A DNA stretch of 64,000 nucleotides from NCBI RefSeq assembly GCF_002904345.1, contig NZ_PEIH01000005.1, positions 674,449 through 738,448 of the forward strand. Direction: 5' to 3'. Position numbers and translations under genes: made by a program. The notes under the pieces are model-generated. The model did not search any database and was not told where the DNA came from. It saw nothing but the letters and a program-made list of their open reading frames with translations. Source of the stretch: Bacteroidetes bacterium endosymbiont of Geopemphigus sp. (lineage in GTDB: Bacteria; Bacteroidota; Bacteroidia; Flavobacteriales; Blattabacteriaceae). This document shows, in pieces, positions 33,847 through 44,700 of this stretch (position 1 is its first letter; each line of letters begins with the position of its first letter).

Positions 33847-35000
33847 TTCAAGATTTCTTAGATTCAAAAAGTCAGGTTTTACAGGCTAGGAAAGAAAGTT
33901 TACATCCTTTTTCATTGTGCCATTCATTTAAAGCTTTTAGTGGAGACTGGAGAGTTCATAACGAAAAATTGGCTTTGGTTACCGTGAATGAAAATAGAAA
34001 TTCTGAGCAGGAAATTGCCATATCTACCGATATAAATAATATCAGAGAGGCTCTTTATACTTTATATACCGGTCAATGGAAAGAAAAACTATTGGATATA
34101 GGTAACATCCTTCAGGGTGCCTCTTTAGGAGATAGTATATACGCTTTGCGGCAAGTAAGCGGGGCCTTGCTAAAAAAAAATATCTTGCCTATAATTATTG
34201 GAGGAAATGATTTACTGACCTATGCTCAATACAGATCTCATGATGAAATTCATCAGGTTATGGAAGTGGTGCGTGTAGATAGTCGCTTTGATTTAGGTAT
34301 AGATCAAAGTCCTTTTTTGACCTCACAAACTCACTTGAATCATATGATAGTTCAGGAGCCGCAAAAACTTTTCAATTATTACCATCTAGCTTACCAGAGC
34401 TATTTAATAGCACCGCAAGAGGCAGATCTGATGATTTCAAAATTATATTTTGAATGTCACCGACTGGGTTCATTGATTGAAGATATTAGCGAGGCTGAGC
34501 CGGTGTTTCGTTCCTCCGATATGGCAAGCTTTGACATAAGCTCCATCCGCCTTGCAGACGCTCCTGGACAATTTTTCGGATCCCCTAATGGTCTCAACGC
34601 AAGAGAAGCATGTATCTTGGCAAGATATGCCGGGCTAAGCAATCGCATAAAATCTATTGGAATTTTTGGCTATCAATCGTCACGAGATATCTACGGCCAA
34701 AGCGCAAAACTTATCGCGCAGATGATATGGCACTTTATAGAAGGTTATTTCGCAAGGTGCCCAGATAAAGCTTTTGATAATGAAAAAGATTATAAACGCT
34801 ATCTAATAGCTCACGAAGATGAGCCACTAGTTTTCCTCGAAAGCATAAGTACCGATCGCTGGTGGATGGAATTGCCCTGTCTGGATAAACGGTCAAAAAA
34901 GCACTATGTAGCCTGCTCGAAAAATGATTACCTCAAGGCGCTCAATGGTGAAATTTTAGATCGCTGGTGGAATAGTTATAAAAGATATAATTTAAAATAG
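33843..35000 (+). CDS. Arginase/formiminoglutamase-fold protein with an altered metal site
   Basis: A 385-residue ureohydrolase-like protein starting at GTG 33843, in ATGA-like overlap with topA. Expected arginase motifs appear in changed form: IIIGGNDLLTYAQY where arginases have GGxHS/GGSxD, VRVDSRFDLG in place of DAHxD, and MASFDISSIRLADAPG in place of SFDxDxxDP. Several manganese ligands are therefore missing, so arginase or formiminoglutamase activity is doubtful even though databases often use that name. In Flavobacteriia this gene sits between topA and gldK. Here it is still open while the four gld genes after it are all broken. Confidence 0.8.
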   Translation: MIQDFLDSKSQVLQARKESLHPFSLCHSFKAFSGDWRVHNEKLALVTVNENRNSEQEIAISTDINNIREALYTLYTGQWKEKLLDIGNILQGASLGDSIYALRQVSGALLKKNILPIIIGGNDLLTYAQYRSHDEIHQVMEVVRVDSRFDLGIDQSPFLTSQTHLNHMIVQEPQKLFNYYHLAYQSYLIAPQEADLMISKLYFECHRLGSLIEDISEAEPVFRSSDMASFDISSIRLADAPGQFFGSPNGLNAREACILARYAGLSNRIKSIGIFGYQSSRDIYGQSAKLIAQMIWHFIEGYFARCPDKAFDNEKDYKRYLIAHEDEPLVFLESISTDRWWMELPCLDKRSKKHYVACSKNDYLKALNGEILDRWWNSYKRYNLK

Positions 35001-35093
35001 AATAGAATAAAAAAATAAAATATAAATGTTTTCTGGAGAATAAAAAATGTCTAGTGTCTAGTTTTAATTAGGTGCTTTCTGTAAACAAGTGAA

Positions 35094-36290
35094 ATGAAAA
35101 AAATATTCTCCTAGATCGTGCTTTTCACTTTAATGCTTTCTTGCAATTTTCTGAAACGAAAGAATAAAAACCGTGGCCAACTTATCGTTACGGAACGAAT
35201 CAAACCCTGGAATATCGAGCGCCTCTATGGAATAGTTAAAATTCCTGGAGGCACATTTATTATAGGACAATCCGACTTACGATATGAGTGGAAACAATCG
35301 CCTGGCAGCTCCTTCAAGAACCGTGACCTTGTCAAGTTTTTTCATGGATGATAAGGAAATTACAAATGCCGAATACAGAAAATTTGTCTATGAGGTTCGA
35401 GATTCTTTAACCAGAGAACTCCTTGCTAAAATGGCTGAAGAATTAGCTGGATATGAACAAGATGAAGGCATAGGACAATACATCTATCTCAAAAAGAAGA
35501 GGAATAAGATCTTAGTCTTTATGAAGAGTATATTCGTTAAAACAGTACCGAGAGAGAGGGTGATTTCACAGAGAAGAAAGACCCTAAAATCAACTGGGAC
35601 GTACCGCTGGAATGGGATCTGAAAAAATATCCTAATGTGAGTTATACCGAAGTGATAGAATCTTTTTACTATCCACCTGATCAGAGAATAGACGGAGAAA
35701 AATCCATCGATCCGAAAAAAAAACTTAAATACGCCTACAAATGGATAGACACCGAATCCGCACTTAAGAGCGGAAAACCACTTGAAAGAGCATATCATTC
35801 GTGAGGAAATTGAAGTACATCCCGATACTACACACCTTGGGCCTAGGAATACACCGCCTGGATGGGGCCTTAGCAATGGCACTTATCCATAGGGAGAAAC
35901 CTATTTAACAGATGATAGGGGATGTTTTCTGGCTAACTTCAAGCCTCGCGACGAGGGAATTAATCTGGAAGGAAAAAAAGACCATATGTATACCAACCAA
36001 AGTGAGATCTTTCTCGCCTAACGGTTACGGTTTGTATGATATGGACGCTTTCCTATTTTAATAATGATGCTTATAAGAGCACCGCTACTTTAAACCCTTA
36101 CATTTATATAGAGATAAAAATCAAAAAAAAAGTTATAAAAGGAGGCTCCTGGAAGGATATCAGATATTATCTACAAGTAGGCGTACGTGATTTGTAATAC
36201 GCTGATTCATAGCGTATTTACATAGGATTTTAAACCATACAGCCCATACCTGAAAACGCTATTACAGAGTAAAGCAGGAAAAAAATAAAA
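35094..36290 (+). pseudogene. gldK: Gliding motility / type IX secretion lipoprotein GldK, broken
   Basis: GldK forms the outer-membrane-associated ring of the T9SS core with GldN. From ATG 35094 the frame stops after seven codons. Later frames carry a lipobox-like MLSCN, YGIVKIPGGTFIIGQSD, SFFMDDKEITNAEYRKFVYEV, INWDVPLEWDLKKYPNVSYT, ERAYH, the sulfatase-modifying-factor-like NTPPGWGLSNGTYP, and NLEGKKDHMYTNQSE. Many stops and frameshifts are present, but order and spacing match an intact GldK of about 450 residues, so decay is by point mutation and small indels. Confidence 0.9.
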
Positions 36291-36300
36291 TAAACAATCA

Positions 36301-36775
36301 TGGCATTAAAAGCTAACAAATAGGACAAGATATTCAATGTCGTTTATAGAATTGGAGTTTTTATCGTCATTTTAGGAGTAGTAGGAAAGCTATCACATGC
36401 TTCCTGGGGTGATTATGCTATTCTAAGATGATCGTTGAGGTGATTTTCGACCCCCTTTGCCGGAAAGTACGCCTGGGAGCGTGTCTACCCTGAACTCTCA
36501 TATGAAAACGTTCTCTCAAGTGAATCTTTCAAGCAATTACATGAAAGTATAGAATTGCTCAGAATAGCACCGATCTAACTGCTCTGGATAAATGAAAAAG
36601 ACACGCCTTCCTCCGAAGGCTGTACAGGACATGCTTAAAGCATGGAAACAAAGCCTTAGAGAGACCAGATTTTTAATACACTGAAAGCTCTTAGCAATAA
36701 ATTATCGACCATGAATAAGATCTATGAAAGCATGCTCGCCACTATAAGTCGAACTCAAAATCTATCTTAAGCGCT
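36301..36775 (+). pseudogene. gldL: Gliding motility / type IX secretion motor protein GldL, broken
   Basis: GldL is the inner-membrane, proton-driven motor component of the T9SS. The start MALKANK is followed by TAG, then FNVVYRIGVFIVILGVVGKL (first membrane helix) and SHASWGDYAI. The second helix region is mostly deleted; then FAGKYAWERVYPELSYENVL and FNTLKALSNKLSTMNKIYES with SMLATISR follow. Stops occur throughout. It begins 12 bases after the gldK remnant and keeps the native order. Confidence 0.88.
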
Positions 36776-36779
36776 AAAA

Positions 36780-38110
36780 ATGTCTCAACATAAAATCTCA
36801 CCTCGTCAAAAATGATCAACTTGATGTATCTGATATTCATCGCTATGATGATGATGAATATAGACCGTGAGGTGTTGAGATCTTTTGATTACACCAATCA
36901 AAGCTTGAAGAGGATAGCTGAAAAATGGGCGAGGACAACGAGTTGTTTTATGAAAATATTAAGAAAAAGTCTGCAAAAAATCTTAAAAAATACATTAAGA
37001 TATACAAAAAAGCATTCGATATAAAAAAACTATCTGAAGGTTTTTACCAGTAGATTGAATCCTTAAAAGATACTTTAAAAGAAAGCGCCAGCCTTGATGA
37101 AAAAGTGCAGAGTTTTGATTATCGGCGAATGGAATCCAGTCATTATGTGGATAATTTTTTTGATGCAGGTAAGCCCAATGCACGAGTACAAAGATTTAAA
37201 AACGAAATAGAGAATTTTCGCGCGCATGTCTCCTCATTTTACTCTAACTCAAATGAGACTGATAAAAAAGACTCCTAGCTGGAAAACAGATTTTTCAGAT
37301 AACCTTTCATTGCCTCGCTTACCAATTTTTCAAAAATCCAAATGGATATCCGAAATGAAGAATTTCGGACTTTCCTTTCAATGCTCAGGGGAAAATTAGA
37401 GGAGGATATAGCTGTGAATCAATTCGAAGCAATGGTGTTTGGGCCGAAAATGCTTATGCGTGGAGAAAAAGCGCAAGAAAAAATAGCTCTGGCCATTCGT
37501 GACACTTCCTTAGGGATACAAGTTTTGGAAAATGAACAAACGATACCTATTTCCTATAATTATCAGGTTATAGCAGATAAAGATAAACGATACGTAGAAA
37601 ATAAGATTTATGAAAAAACCTCAGAGAGCGTCATATCAGCGGATAAAATGAATGTGGTTTACCCGTGGAGTAGATAACCTATTCTAGCTCTATTCCAGGG
37701 TTTGCCCTCGGCAAACCTCTCGATGAGCGCCTCTACAGGAAAACTATCTAAAATAGGAATTGTCCGCTTGGTATATAGCCCCGGAAAAGACAATACTGTG
37801 GATTTCACATTAAGCGCAAAAACCACTACGGGAAAGATTATTTCGCAAAAAGAATTTCCGAATTAAGAATTACCTTCCAATCAAGGAAGGATAGACGGAG
37901 AAGCCGAACAGTAAATTCCGGAAATCTCACTGGAAAAAGTGAGCATAGGTGCGCAGATTCCCGGCTTTGAGTTTTCGGTAAAACTTATCGTAAGCGATTT
38001 TACCGTAAATCCTGGACATACGTATCATGAATACAAAAAAGCTTTTTCTGATTTCCGTTATACTCATAAATATAAAAATATGATCTCAAAGCCTTTTAAA
38101 GGCTAACTCA
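36780..38110 (+). pseudogene. gldM: Gliding motility / type IX secretion protein GldM, broken
   Basis: GldM spans the periplasm and transmits force from GldL to the GldK-GldN ring. The start SQHKISPRQK is frameshifted into MINLMYLIFIAMMMMNIDRE (the single N-terminal membrane helix), then VLRSFDYTNQSL. Later pieces are EEFRTFLSMLRGKLEED, EKIALAIRDTSLGIQV, MNVVYPW, then SMSASTGKLSKIG and PGKDNTVDFTLSAKTTTGK of the C-terminal immunoglobulin-like domains, and SDFTVNPG. Stops and frameshifts separate the blocks. The longest open piece is 37342-37677. Confidence 0.88.
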
Positions 38111-38855
38111 CCGGAAGAATTTAGAAAAACACTTCAAGAGAAAGAAGAAGAAGATGAATCTACGCCTTATCCTGAGGTAGAGGAAAAAGACATAGCTTGG
38201 TCCAAAGTGGTATAGGAAATCGTTGACCTGAATGAAAAAGTCAATCAAATCTATTACTATGATAATGATAAGCTGATCAATCCCCGAAAATCTCTTTTTA
38301 CAGGGATTAATTGAAGATATAAAAAAAAGGAAAAATAAAGTAAATATATGAAAATGAGACGTTTAAAAACAGGGTCAACGAAGCTGATTTACTTAAAAAA
38401 ACCAACGTATTGACACCACAGACGCAGGCTGGGAAATTCTCAATCGGGGAGGAATACTCACTGATGAGTATACAGACCGTCACGATGTTAAGAGCAGTGA
38501 CATAAACATGTTCAAGATCAAGGGAATACGGTATATGGATCGTCGCATGGGCGAATTATGCTATTGCCTTCTGGCGACTCGTTTCCATGGCTCCTGATCT
38601 TTATCAACTCATAAAAGATATAAGAGGAAGAATATAATATATTAAGCTCTTAATGACGATGGACCTACACAGGTGTCTTTTGATGATTTGCTAAATGCCC
38701 GAAAATTCTCTTCAGTAATTTATAAGGAGAGCAATCTCTACGGCAATCATCCTATCAAGGATTAACCTCCCCACAGGACGCTCATGAGCAAATTCAGGAG
38801 AGCCAACGAATCAAAGGGAATATACGGAAAAAAGAAGAAGAGATGTAGAATCCAT
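38111..38855 (+). pseudogene. gldN: Gliding motility / type IX secretion protein GldN, broken
   Basis: GldN partners with GldK. Remains include AWSKVV, EIVDLNEKVNQIYYYDNDKL, NPRKSLF, YETFKNRVNEADLLKKTNV-like sequence, DTTDAGWEILNRGG, then FKIKGIRYMDRRMGELCY, VSFDDLLNARKFSSVIYKE-like and NLYGNHPIKD. The end AHEQIQESQRIKGNIR lies near 38785-38850. Frameshifts and stops are frequent. dnaG follows within about 45 bases on the same strand. Confidence 0.85.
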
Positions 38856-38898
38856 AAAAAGATTGTAATTTTCAACTCTCTCAATATAAGATCGGCAT

Positions 38899-40806
38899 AT
38901 GATTTCTCAAGATACCATAGATCAAATCTTTTCCAGAGCTCTGGTAGAAGAAGTCATTGGAGATTTTGTACAGCTGAAAAAAAGTGGCAGCGCTTATAAG
39001 GGCCTAAGCCCTTTCGCGAATGAGCGCACCCCATCTTTTGTAGTCTCCCCGGCCAAACAAATCTGGAAAGATTTTAGCTCGGGAAAAGGAGGTAATGTAG
39101 TGAGCTTTCTCATGGAACATGAGCATTTTACCTATCTTGAGGCGCTCGGCTACCTGGCCAGGAAGTACAATATTGAATTCAAGGAAGAAAAAATGCGCTC
39201 AGCCGGAGAAGAACAAACGGCCAATGAAAAAGAAAGCCTTTACATCATTCAGGAATATGCACAACGCTTTTTCAGAGAGCAATTAAAAGAAAGCCAGGAA
39301 GAATGCAATATAGGGTTGAGCTATTTAAAAGAGCGAGGTTTTAGCGAGGAGACGATCGAAAAATTTCAACTCGGTTACGCCACGGAAGATCGCAAACGTT
39401 TTACCGAAAGAGCCCTTAAAGAAGGTTTTCAAATGGAATATCTGGAAAAGTCTGGGCTCAGTATCATAAAGAGTGAAGAGGTATTTGATCGGTTTCGCGG
39501 ACGCATTATCTTCCCTATTCATAGTTTTTCAGGCAGAGTCCTGGGCTTTGGCGGCAGAATTCTCAGGTCAAACGCCCACGCGGCGAAATACCTCAACTCA
39601 CCTGAAAGTAATATCTATCATAAAAGCCAGATTCTCTATGGCATTCATCAGGCCAAGCAAGCCATTTTAAAGGAAGGTAACTGCCATCTAGTAGAAGGTT
39701 ATACTGATATGATTTCTCTCTATCAAGCCGGCGTGCAAAATGTGGTGGCTTCTTCCGGAACGGCTCTTACGGTGGATCAAATCTGTCTGATCAAAAGACT
39801 CACAACCAATATAGTTTTACTCTATGATGGAGACTCAGCAGGTATTAAGGCAGCCCTTCGGGGAATAGATCTGATTTTAGAGCAGGAAATGAACGTACGC
39901 GTACTTTTATTTCCTGACGGAGAAGATCCCGATTCTTTCGCGCGCAGCCATACCTCCTCGGATCTTATCGCTTTTCTTAAGGAAGAAAGTCAAGACTTTA
40001 TACATTTCAAAACCCAGCTTCTCCTTAAAAAAGGTAAAAATGACCCCATAAAGCATGCTACGCTGATTCGAGATGTAGTGGAGAGCATTTCGAAGACGTC
40101 TAATTTGATTCGCCGTGAAGTATACATAAAAGAAACAGCGAAAATGTTGGAAATAAGCGAGCGAGTGCTTTTTCAGGAGCTCGCCCAGATCGATCGAAAA
40201 AGCCTGAGGGAAGAAGAAAAAAAGTTTCGACAGGAAAGTATCCGTGCAAAAATTCAAATCAACCTAGAAAGTACCGATGAGATAGATCCGCTTGAAATTC
40301 TTGAGGAAGAACTTATCAGTTTGATGCTGCTGCACGGCGAGCATCCGCTTCCGGCTGTTGAAGGCCTCTCAAAAGAGCGGAATATTATTCAGGAAGTAAT
40401 TGAGCATTTCGATGCAGATCACATGGGATTTTCTAATCCCTTTTATCAAAAAATTTTTAGGGAAATTCAGGAAGGCCTTGCAAAAAATGAATATAGAACA
40501 GTCAATTATTTCCTTGAGCTAAACGATGAGACATTAGCGCGTTTTATCTCTTCAAAATTAGTGGAGCCTGACCAGCTGGCGCGTTTTGATAAGAAAGGAA
40601 TTCATATAATACCCAGGGAGAAAAAATTAACCCATTATTTTCAACAGGCGCTCTTACGCTATAAAGCCCACTATATCTCAAAACTTATCGAAAAGCGGAA
40701 AGATGCCTTAAAACAAGCAAACGATGCAGATCTATCTCTGAAAGAGATTTGCAGATTAATCGATTTGAAAAATAAGATCAACAAAGAATTAGGACGTGAA
40801 GTATAG
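38899..40806 (+). CDS. dnaG: DNA primase
   Basis: A 635-residue primase that makes RNA primers at the fork. The N-terminal template-binding domain reads KGLSPFANERTPSFVVSPAK and DFSSGKGGN; the CHC2 zinc ligands (CPFH and CFGCG in most bacteria) are all replaced. I recall the same replacement in other Flavobacteriia, so it is probably lineage-wide and not damage. The Toprim core is intact: VEGYTDM (266-270) and YDGDSAG (310-315). The C-terminal helical domain expected to bind DnaB follows. The frame is clean although it lies just after four pseudogenes. Confidence 0.94.
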   Translation: MISQDTIDQIFSRALVEEVIGDFVQLKKSGSAYKGLSPFANERTPSFVVSPAKQIWKDFSSGKGGNVVSFLMEHEHFTYLEALGYLARKYNIEFKEEKMRSAGEEQTANEKESLYIIQEYAQRFFREQLKESQEECNIGLSYLKERGFSEETIEKFQLGYATEDRKRFTERALKEGFQMEYLEKSGLSIIKSEEVFDRFRGRIIFPIHSFSGRVLGFGGRILRSNAHAAKYLNSPESNIYHKSQILYGIHQAKQAILKEGNCHLVEGYTDMISLYQAGVQNVVASSGTALTVDQICLIKRLTTNIVLLYDGDSAGIKAALRGIDLILEQEMNVRVLLFPDGEDPDSFARSHTSSDLIAFLKEESQDFIHFKTQLLLKKGKNDPIKHATLIRDVVESISKTSNLIRREVYIKETAKMLEISERVLFQELAQIDRKSLREEEKKFRQESIRAKIQINLESTDEIDPLEILEEELISLMLLHGEHPLPAVEGLSKERNIIQEVIEHFDADHMGFSNPFYQKIFREIQEGLAKNEYRTVNYFLELNDETLARFISSKLVEPDQLARFDKKGIHIIPREKKLTHYFQQALLRYKAHYISKLIEKRKDALKQANDADLSLKEICRLIDLKNKINKELGREV

Positions 40807-40869
40807 AAAATATTTTTTCAAGTTAAACGCTTTTCTGTAGAGAAGATCATAAGTGCTATAGTTTTTAAG

Positions 40870-41660
40870 ATAAATTTTTAAGCTGCTTCGCAGGCTATAT
40901 CTTCATTATGCAAGAGATGACGCTCAAAAAAAAAACAGAGGACCAGCTATCAAGAACCACTCTTTTCCAACTATCAGAAAAGAGCAGCCAAACTTGTCCC
41001 CTTCTTGTCAAATTTAGAAATCTTAAAAATGATACTGCAAAGCTAAGGAATAGTTTCTCGGATCGATAGGGTTGATATAGAAGCTTCTGTAAGTATATTG
41101 GTCCAATAGAGATCATGACTGTAAAAGCTCAATCGTTTTCTTATACTGATACCCCAGAGAAACTTTTATGATAGTATAATTTGGCAGTTTTATGGATACC
41201 TCATCCGAGGATCCAATACCTCTTTACTTTATCTTAAAGGTATCATTAATAATCGCTTTTAGTAAAGATAGATTTCCCCAACTCAGGAAACGTCAGATTA
41301 TTATTTATAAAACCTGAAACAACATCGATTTGATCTATGTATTCAGGATTATGTTGATTTTTTTGTCATTCTGCCACGGTTCACGATTTTGCTGATTGAT
41401 GTATAACCCATATGCTCAATTTTAGCATGTAACAGCCACTTTCGATCTTCTCATAGCGATAAGTTCCGATGGAACTTATAAAAAAGTTTTCTCGGCTGCT
41501 ATGTGTTTTCCTGTCCTTGTTTTAACAAGAACAAACAGATTCTGGACAAAACTTGTCCCTTGGGATCATACACCTTTCAATAATAGAATGTTTTGAGTCC
41601 CTGTGCACTCGAGATAAAACAGCCCGAAAGGAATAAAAATTGATATACTGTCTTTCATCG
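40870..41660 (-). pseudogene. Outer-membrane beta-barrel protein remnant (TonB-dependent-receptor-like)
   Basis: The minus strand carries, in shifting frames, segments such as SLQ/SLGYQYKKTIEL, then NPIDPRNYSLALQYHF followed by a stop near 41030. A terminal amphipathic strand ending in phenylalanine is the usual end of a bacterial outer-membrane barrel, and NPIDPRNY-type sequence before it is common in TonB-dependent receptors. Stops and frameshifts are frequent, and nothing N-terminal such as a plug domain could be identified. The family assignment is tentative; this also accounts for most of the gap between dnaG and ccsA. Confidence 0.4.
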
Positions 41661-41781
41661 ATTTATGATATTAATAAGAATTTAACGAGGACAAATGTGA
41701 TTTTTTATTATTAAATCTAAATTAAAATTAGAAACTCAAAACATAGAAAAGTGATGAATTTCAAGATGTGATTCTCAAAAA

Positions 41782-44700
41782 TTATTTATAGCTCCTTAAA
41801 GACTTGCGAATCTGGTATTGCGCCATAACTGCGATAAGAAAAATGGAAAAAATTACATAATAAATCCAGAAGGGAATAGGGATGGGGTCTCCTTTGGCAT
41901 AGGAGTGCAAACCTGATAAGTAATAGTTGACCCCAAAATAAGTCATGACAATAGAAGCAAGCGAGAGAATACTTGCAAAATTAAAAGCAAAAATCCCCCT
42001 CAAACCGGGAACCAGTCGCATGTGTAAGACAAAGGTGTAGACCATTACACTTATAAAAGCCCAGGTTTCTTTGGGATCCCAGCTCCAATAGCGCCCCCAA
42101 CTTTCATTGGCCCAAACTCCTCCCAAAAAAGTTCCGATAGTTAATAGAAATAAGCCCACCATAAGGGTCATTTCATTGATCAGGGTCAATTCTTTAATAA
42201 TATTTTCAGAAATAGAACGTTTTGTAAAAGGTTGCAAAACATATAATATTAATACGGTTAAGCCTAAAAATCCGCCTACGGCAAAAAAACCGTAGCTTGA
42301 GGTAATGATCGCCACATGAACCATCAACCAGTAAGATTTAAGCACTGGTACCAAATGGGTCACTTCCGGACTCATAAGATTGCCATGGGCTACACCCAAT
42401 AAAGCAGTAGCAGAAAGGGCTGCGATAGATGGGATAAAAAGATTGCCTTTACGATAAAAAATCCAGCTTGATAGAATCATACACCAGCTGATAAAAACCG
42501 CTGATTCATAGCCATTGCTCCAAGGAGCATGTCCGGAAATATACCAACGTAGCCCTAAGCCAAAAGCATGGATTAAAAAAGTCAGGCATATAAGAACAAT
42601 AAGGACGCGAGCTGATAATCGCATCATAGATGAAAAGAAAAAAAGTCTAGCAAAGGCCAGTAGTAGTAAAAGCGCCCCTAGTAGAGCGTAGGCTAGCATA
42701 GATCTATAAAAAATATTTGCGTTATTGTAAAATACCTCAGCCTCAACCCTGGAGGATGAAGGCAAGATTTCACGGCCATAGCGCTGCTGATAATCGCTGA
42801 TTTTTTTAAGCAAATGATCCGCTTCTTGCCAGAGACCCGACTTTTGTGCCTCGGTGAGCGCGACGAAATACTCATTTAACATCTCTAAGGCGATAGTGTC
42901 GATTTTCATATCTGCTCGCATCCAGCCGGTCCAGGTATGGTCAGGGTCTTTCGGAATAGGGAAAACACGCAAATATTGCCCCTGCAAAATTCCCGATATA
43001 ATACCTATGCGCTCGTTCAAATCTATAAGCGCTTTATCATACTCATTACGCTGGGCAGGACTTTTTGAAAAAGCCTGCTTATAATCTCTTTGCAATATAA
43101 AATCTACCTGCCCGGTGCGCGGCTCAAAATAATAAAGATTTATCAGTGAGGTACAATCATGCTTATCAGCCTTAGTAATCTTTAATAATTTATTTCCACC
43201 TTTATTGCCTACTTTAATAAAGGGAGCCTGTGTCCAAAGGGTAGGGTCCTGATGAATTGCGAGCATCCACTGCACAGCGCTCCAGCCCCTTATTTGATCT
43301 CGCTTGTAGATTTTTCGGAGCAATTCCAGGGCCATAGTATGTACGGGCTTAATACGCCCTCCCTGGTCCTGAACAAGCCAACGACTGAATTTGTCCAAAT
43401 GCGCTTTTGGCACTTCCGGATAAGAGCCAATAAGTTTTTCCAGCTCTATCATTTTAACAGAAGAAGGACGATGCTGAGCCTGGATACTTGTAAAAAATGG
43501 AAGTAAAAGAATGAGAAACAGTATTTTTTCACCGGAGGTTTTAAGTAAAGTGCGCCTTAATTTCCAGAAACGCGTGCCTCGCCAAAAAAGACTTAAAAAC
43601 ATACCTAAGGCCAATAGCGCATAACCCATGTAAGAAATGAGGGTCCCCCAATAGTCATGATTAACAGAAAGATGTGTGCCCTTGGCGTCTGGATCATAGC
43701 CCGATTGAAAAAAACGATAACCTTTATAATCTATCACATTATTCATGAAAATCCGCATGTTTTGTTCGCGATCCCCGTCAATAAGGGTCAACTCGCTTGC
43801 AAAAGAAGAAGGACTGGAAGAACCGGGGTAGCGCTCGAGCTCAAAGCGGTTTAAACGAATTGCAAAAGGGGTATGCATCAAAATAGATCCATAGCCGATA
43901 GAGATTTGTTTATCGCCTAAAAGAATCTGCCCATTCATATCAAGTTGGCCTTTTTTCCCGAAAAATGTAAGGGTCTTTGACAGATCACCGCTTGAAATTT
44001 CTGCAGTAATAGCATCAGGAAAATTTTCCTGCTGGGATTTGGGCGCCGAAGTATACTTTAAAATACCATAACGCACCGGATCTGGAATCACCCATTGCAC
44101 AGAGCCCACCTGATAAAGCGCTCTGAGATGCAGCTCAGAAGGTACTCCCTTTTGTATATGCCCTCTGGCACCTGTGGCCATAATAGTATAACTACCCTCA
44201 AAGGGGGAAAGAAGATATAACTTTCCGTTTTTCTCATAGACTTGTAAGGTATTGGGTCCCAAGTATCCTGAAAAACTGATAGAAAGCATGCCAAAGTTCT
44301 TTGAATGACCTTTGCCAAGATAAGTTTCTACACGACCCTGGTTAGCTGTAGTCACAACTTTAAGTAAGGGTTTACCACTGGAACTTTCGATAAACATCTC
44401 ACGGGCGGCTGGAACATAATCTATAACTCTTAATCTAAGAATATCTTCTTCAAACTGAAATTTCCCCTGAAATCCGCTGTGCAAGGGCACTAATAAATAA
44501 AGCATTTCATAACCCCGAATGCGATTATCTTTAGATACCTGGAGTTTAATAAAAGTTTTATCAGAAATGATTTGCTCAGAAGTAGCTCCTTCGCGAATAG
44601 ACATCATTCCCTCAAAACCGATATACCGAGAAATGGCCCCCCCTATAAAAATCCATACAAAAGCCAAGTGAAAAATAAGCAACGGCCATTTTTCTTTCTT

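Noticed and set aside
35094-38860. Programmed frameshifting or recoding as an explanation for gldKLMN
   Set aside because: There are many stops of all three kinds and deletions in each gene, far more than any recoding scheme could bridge.
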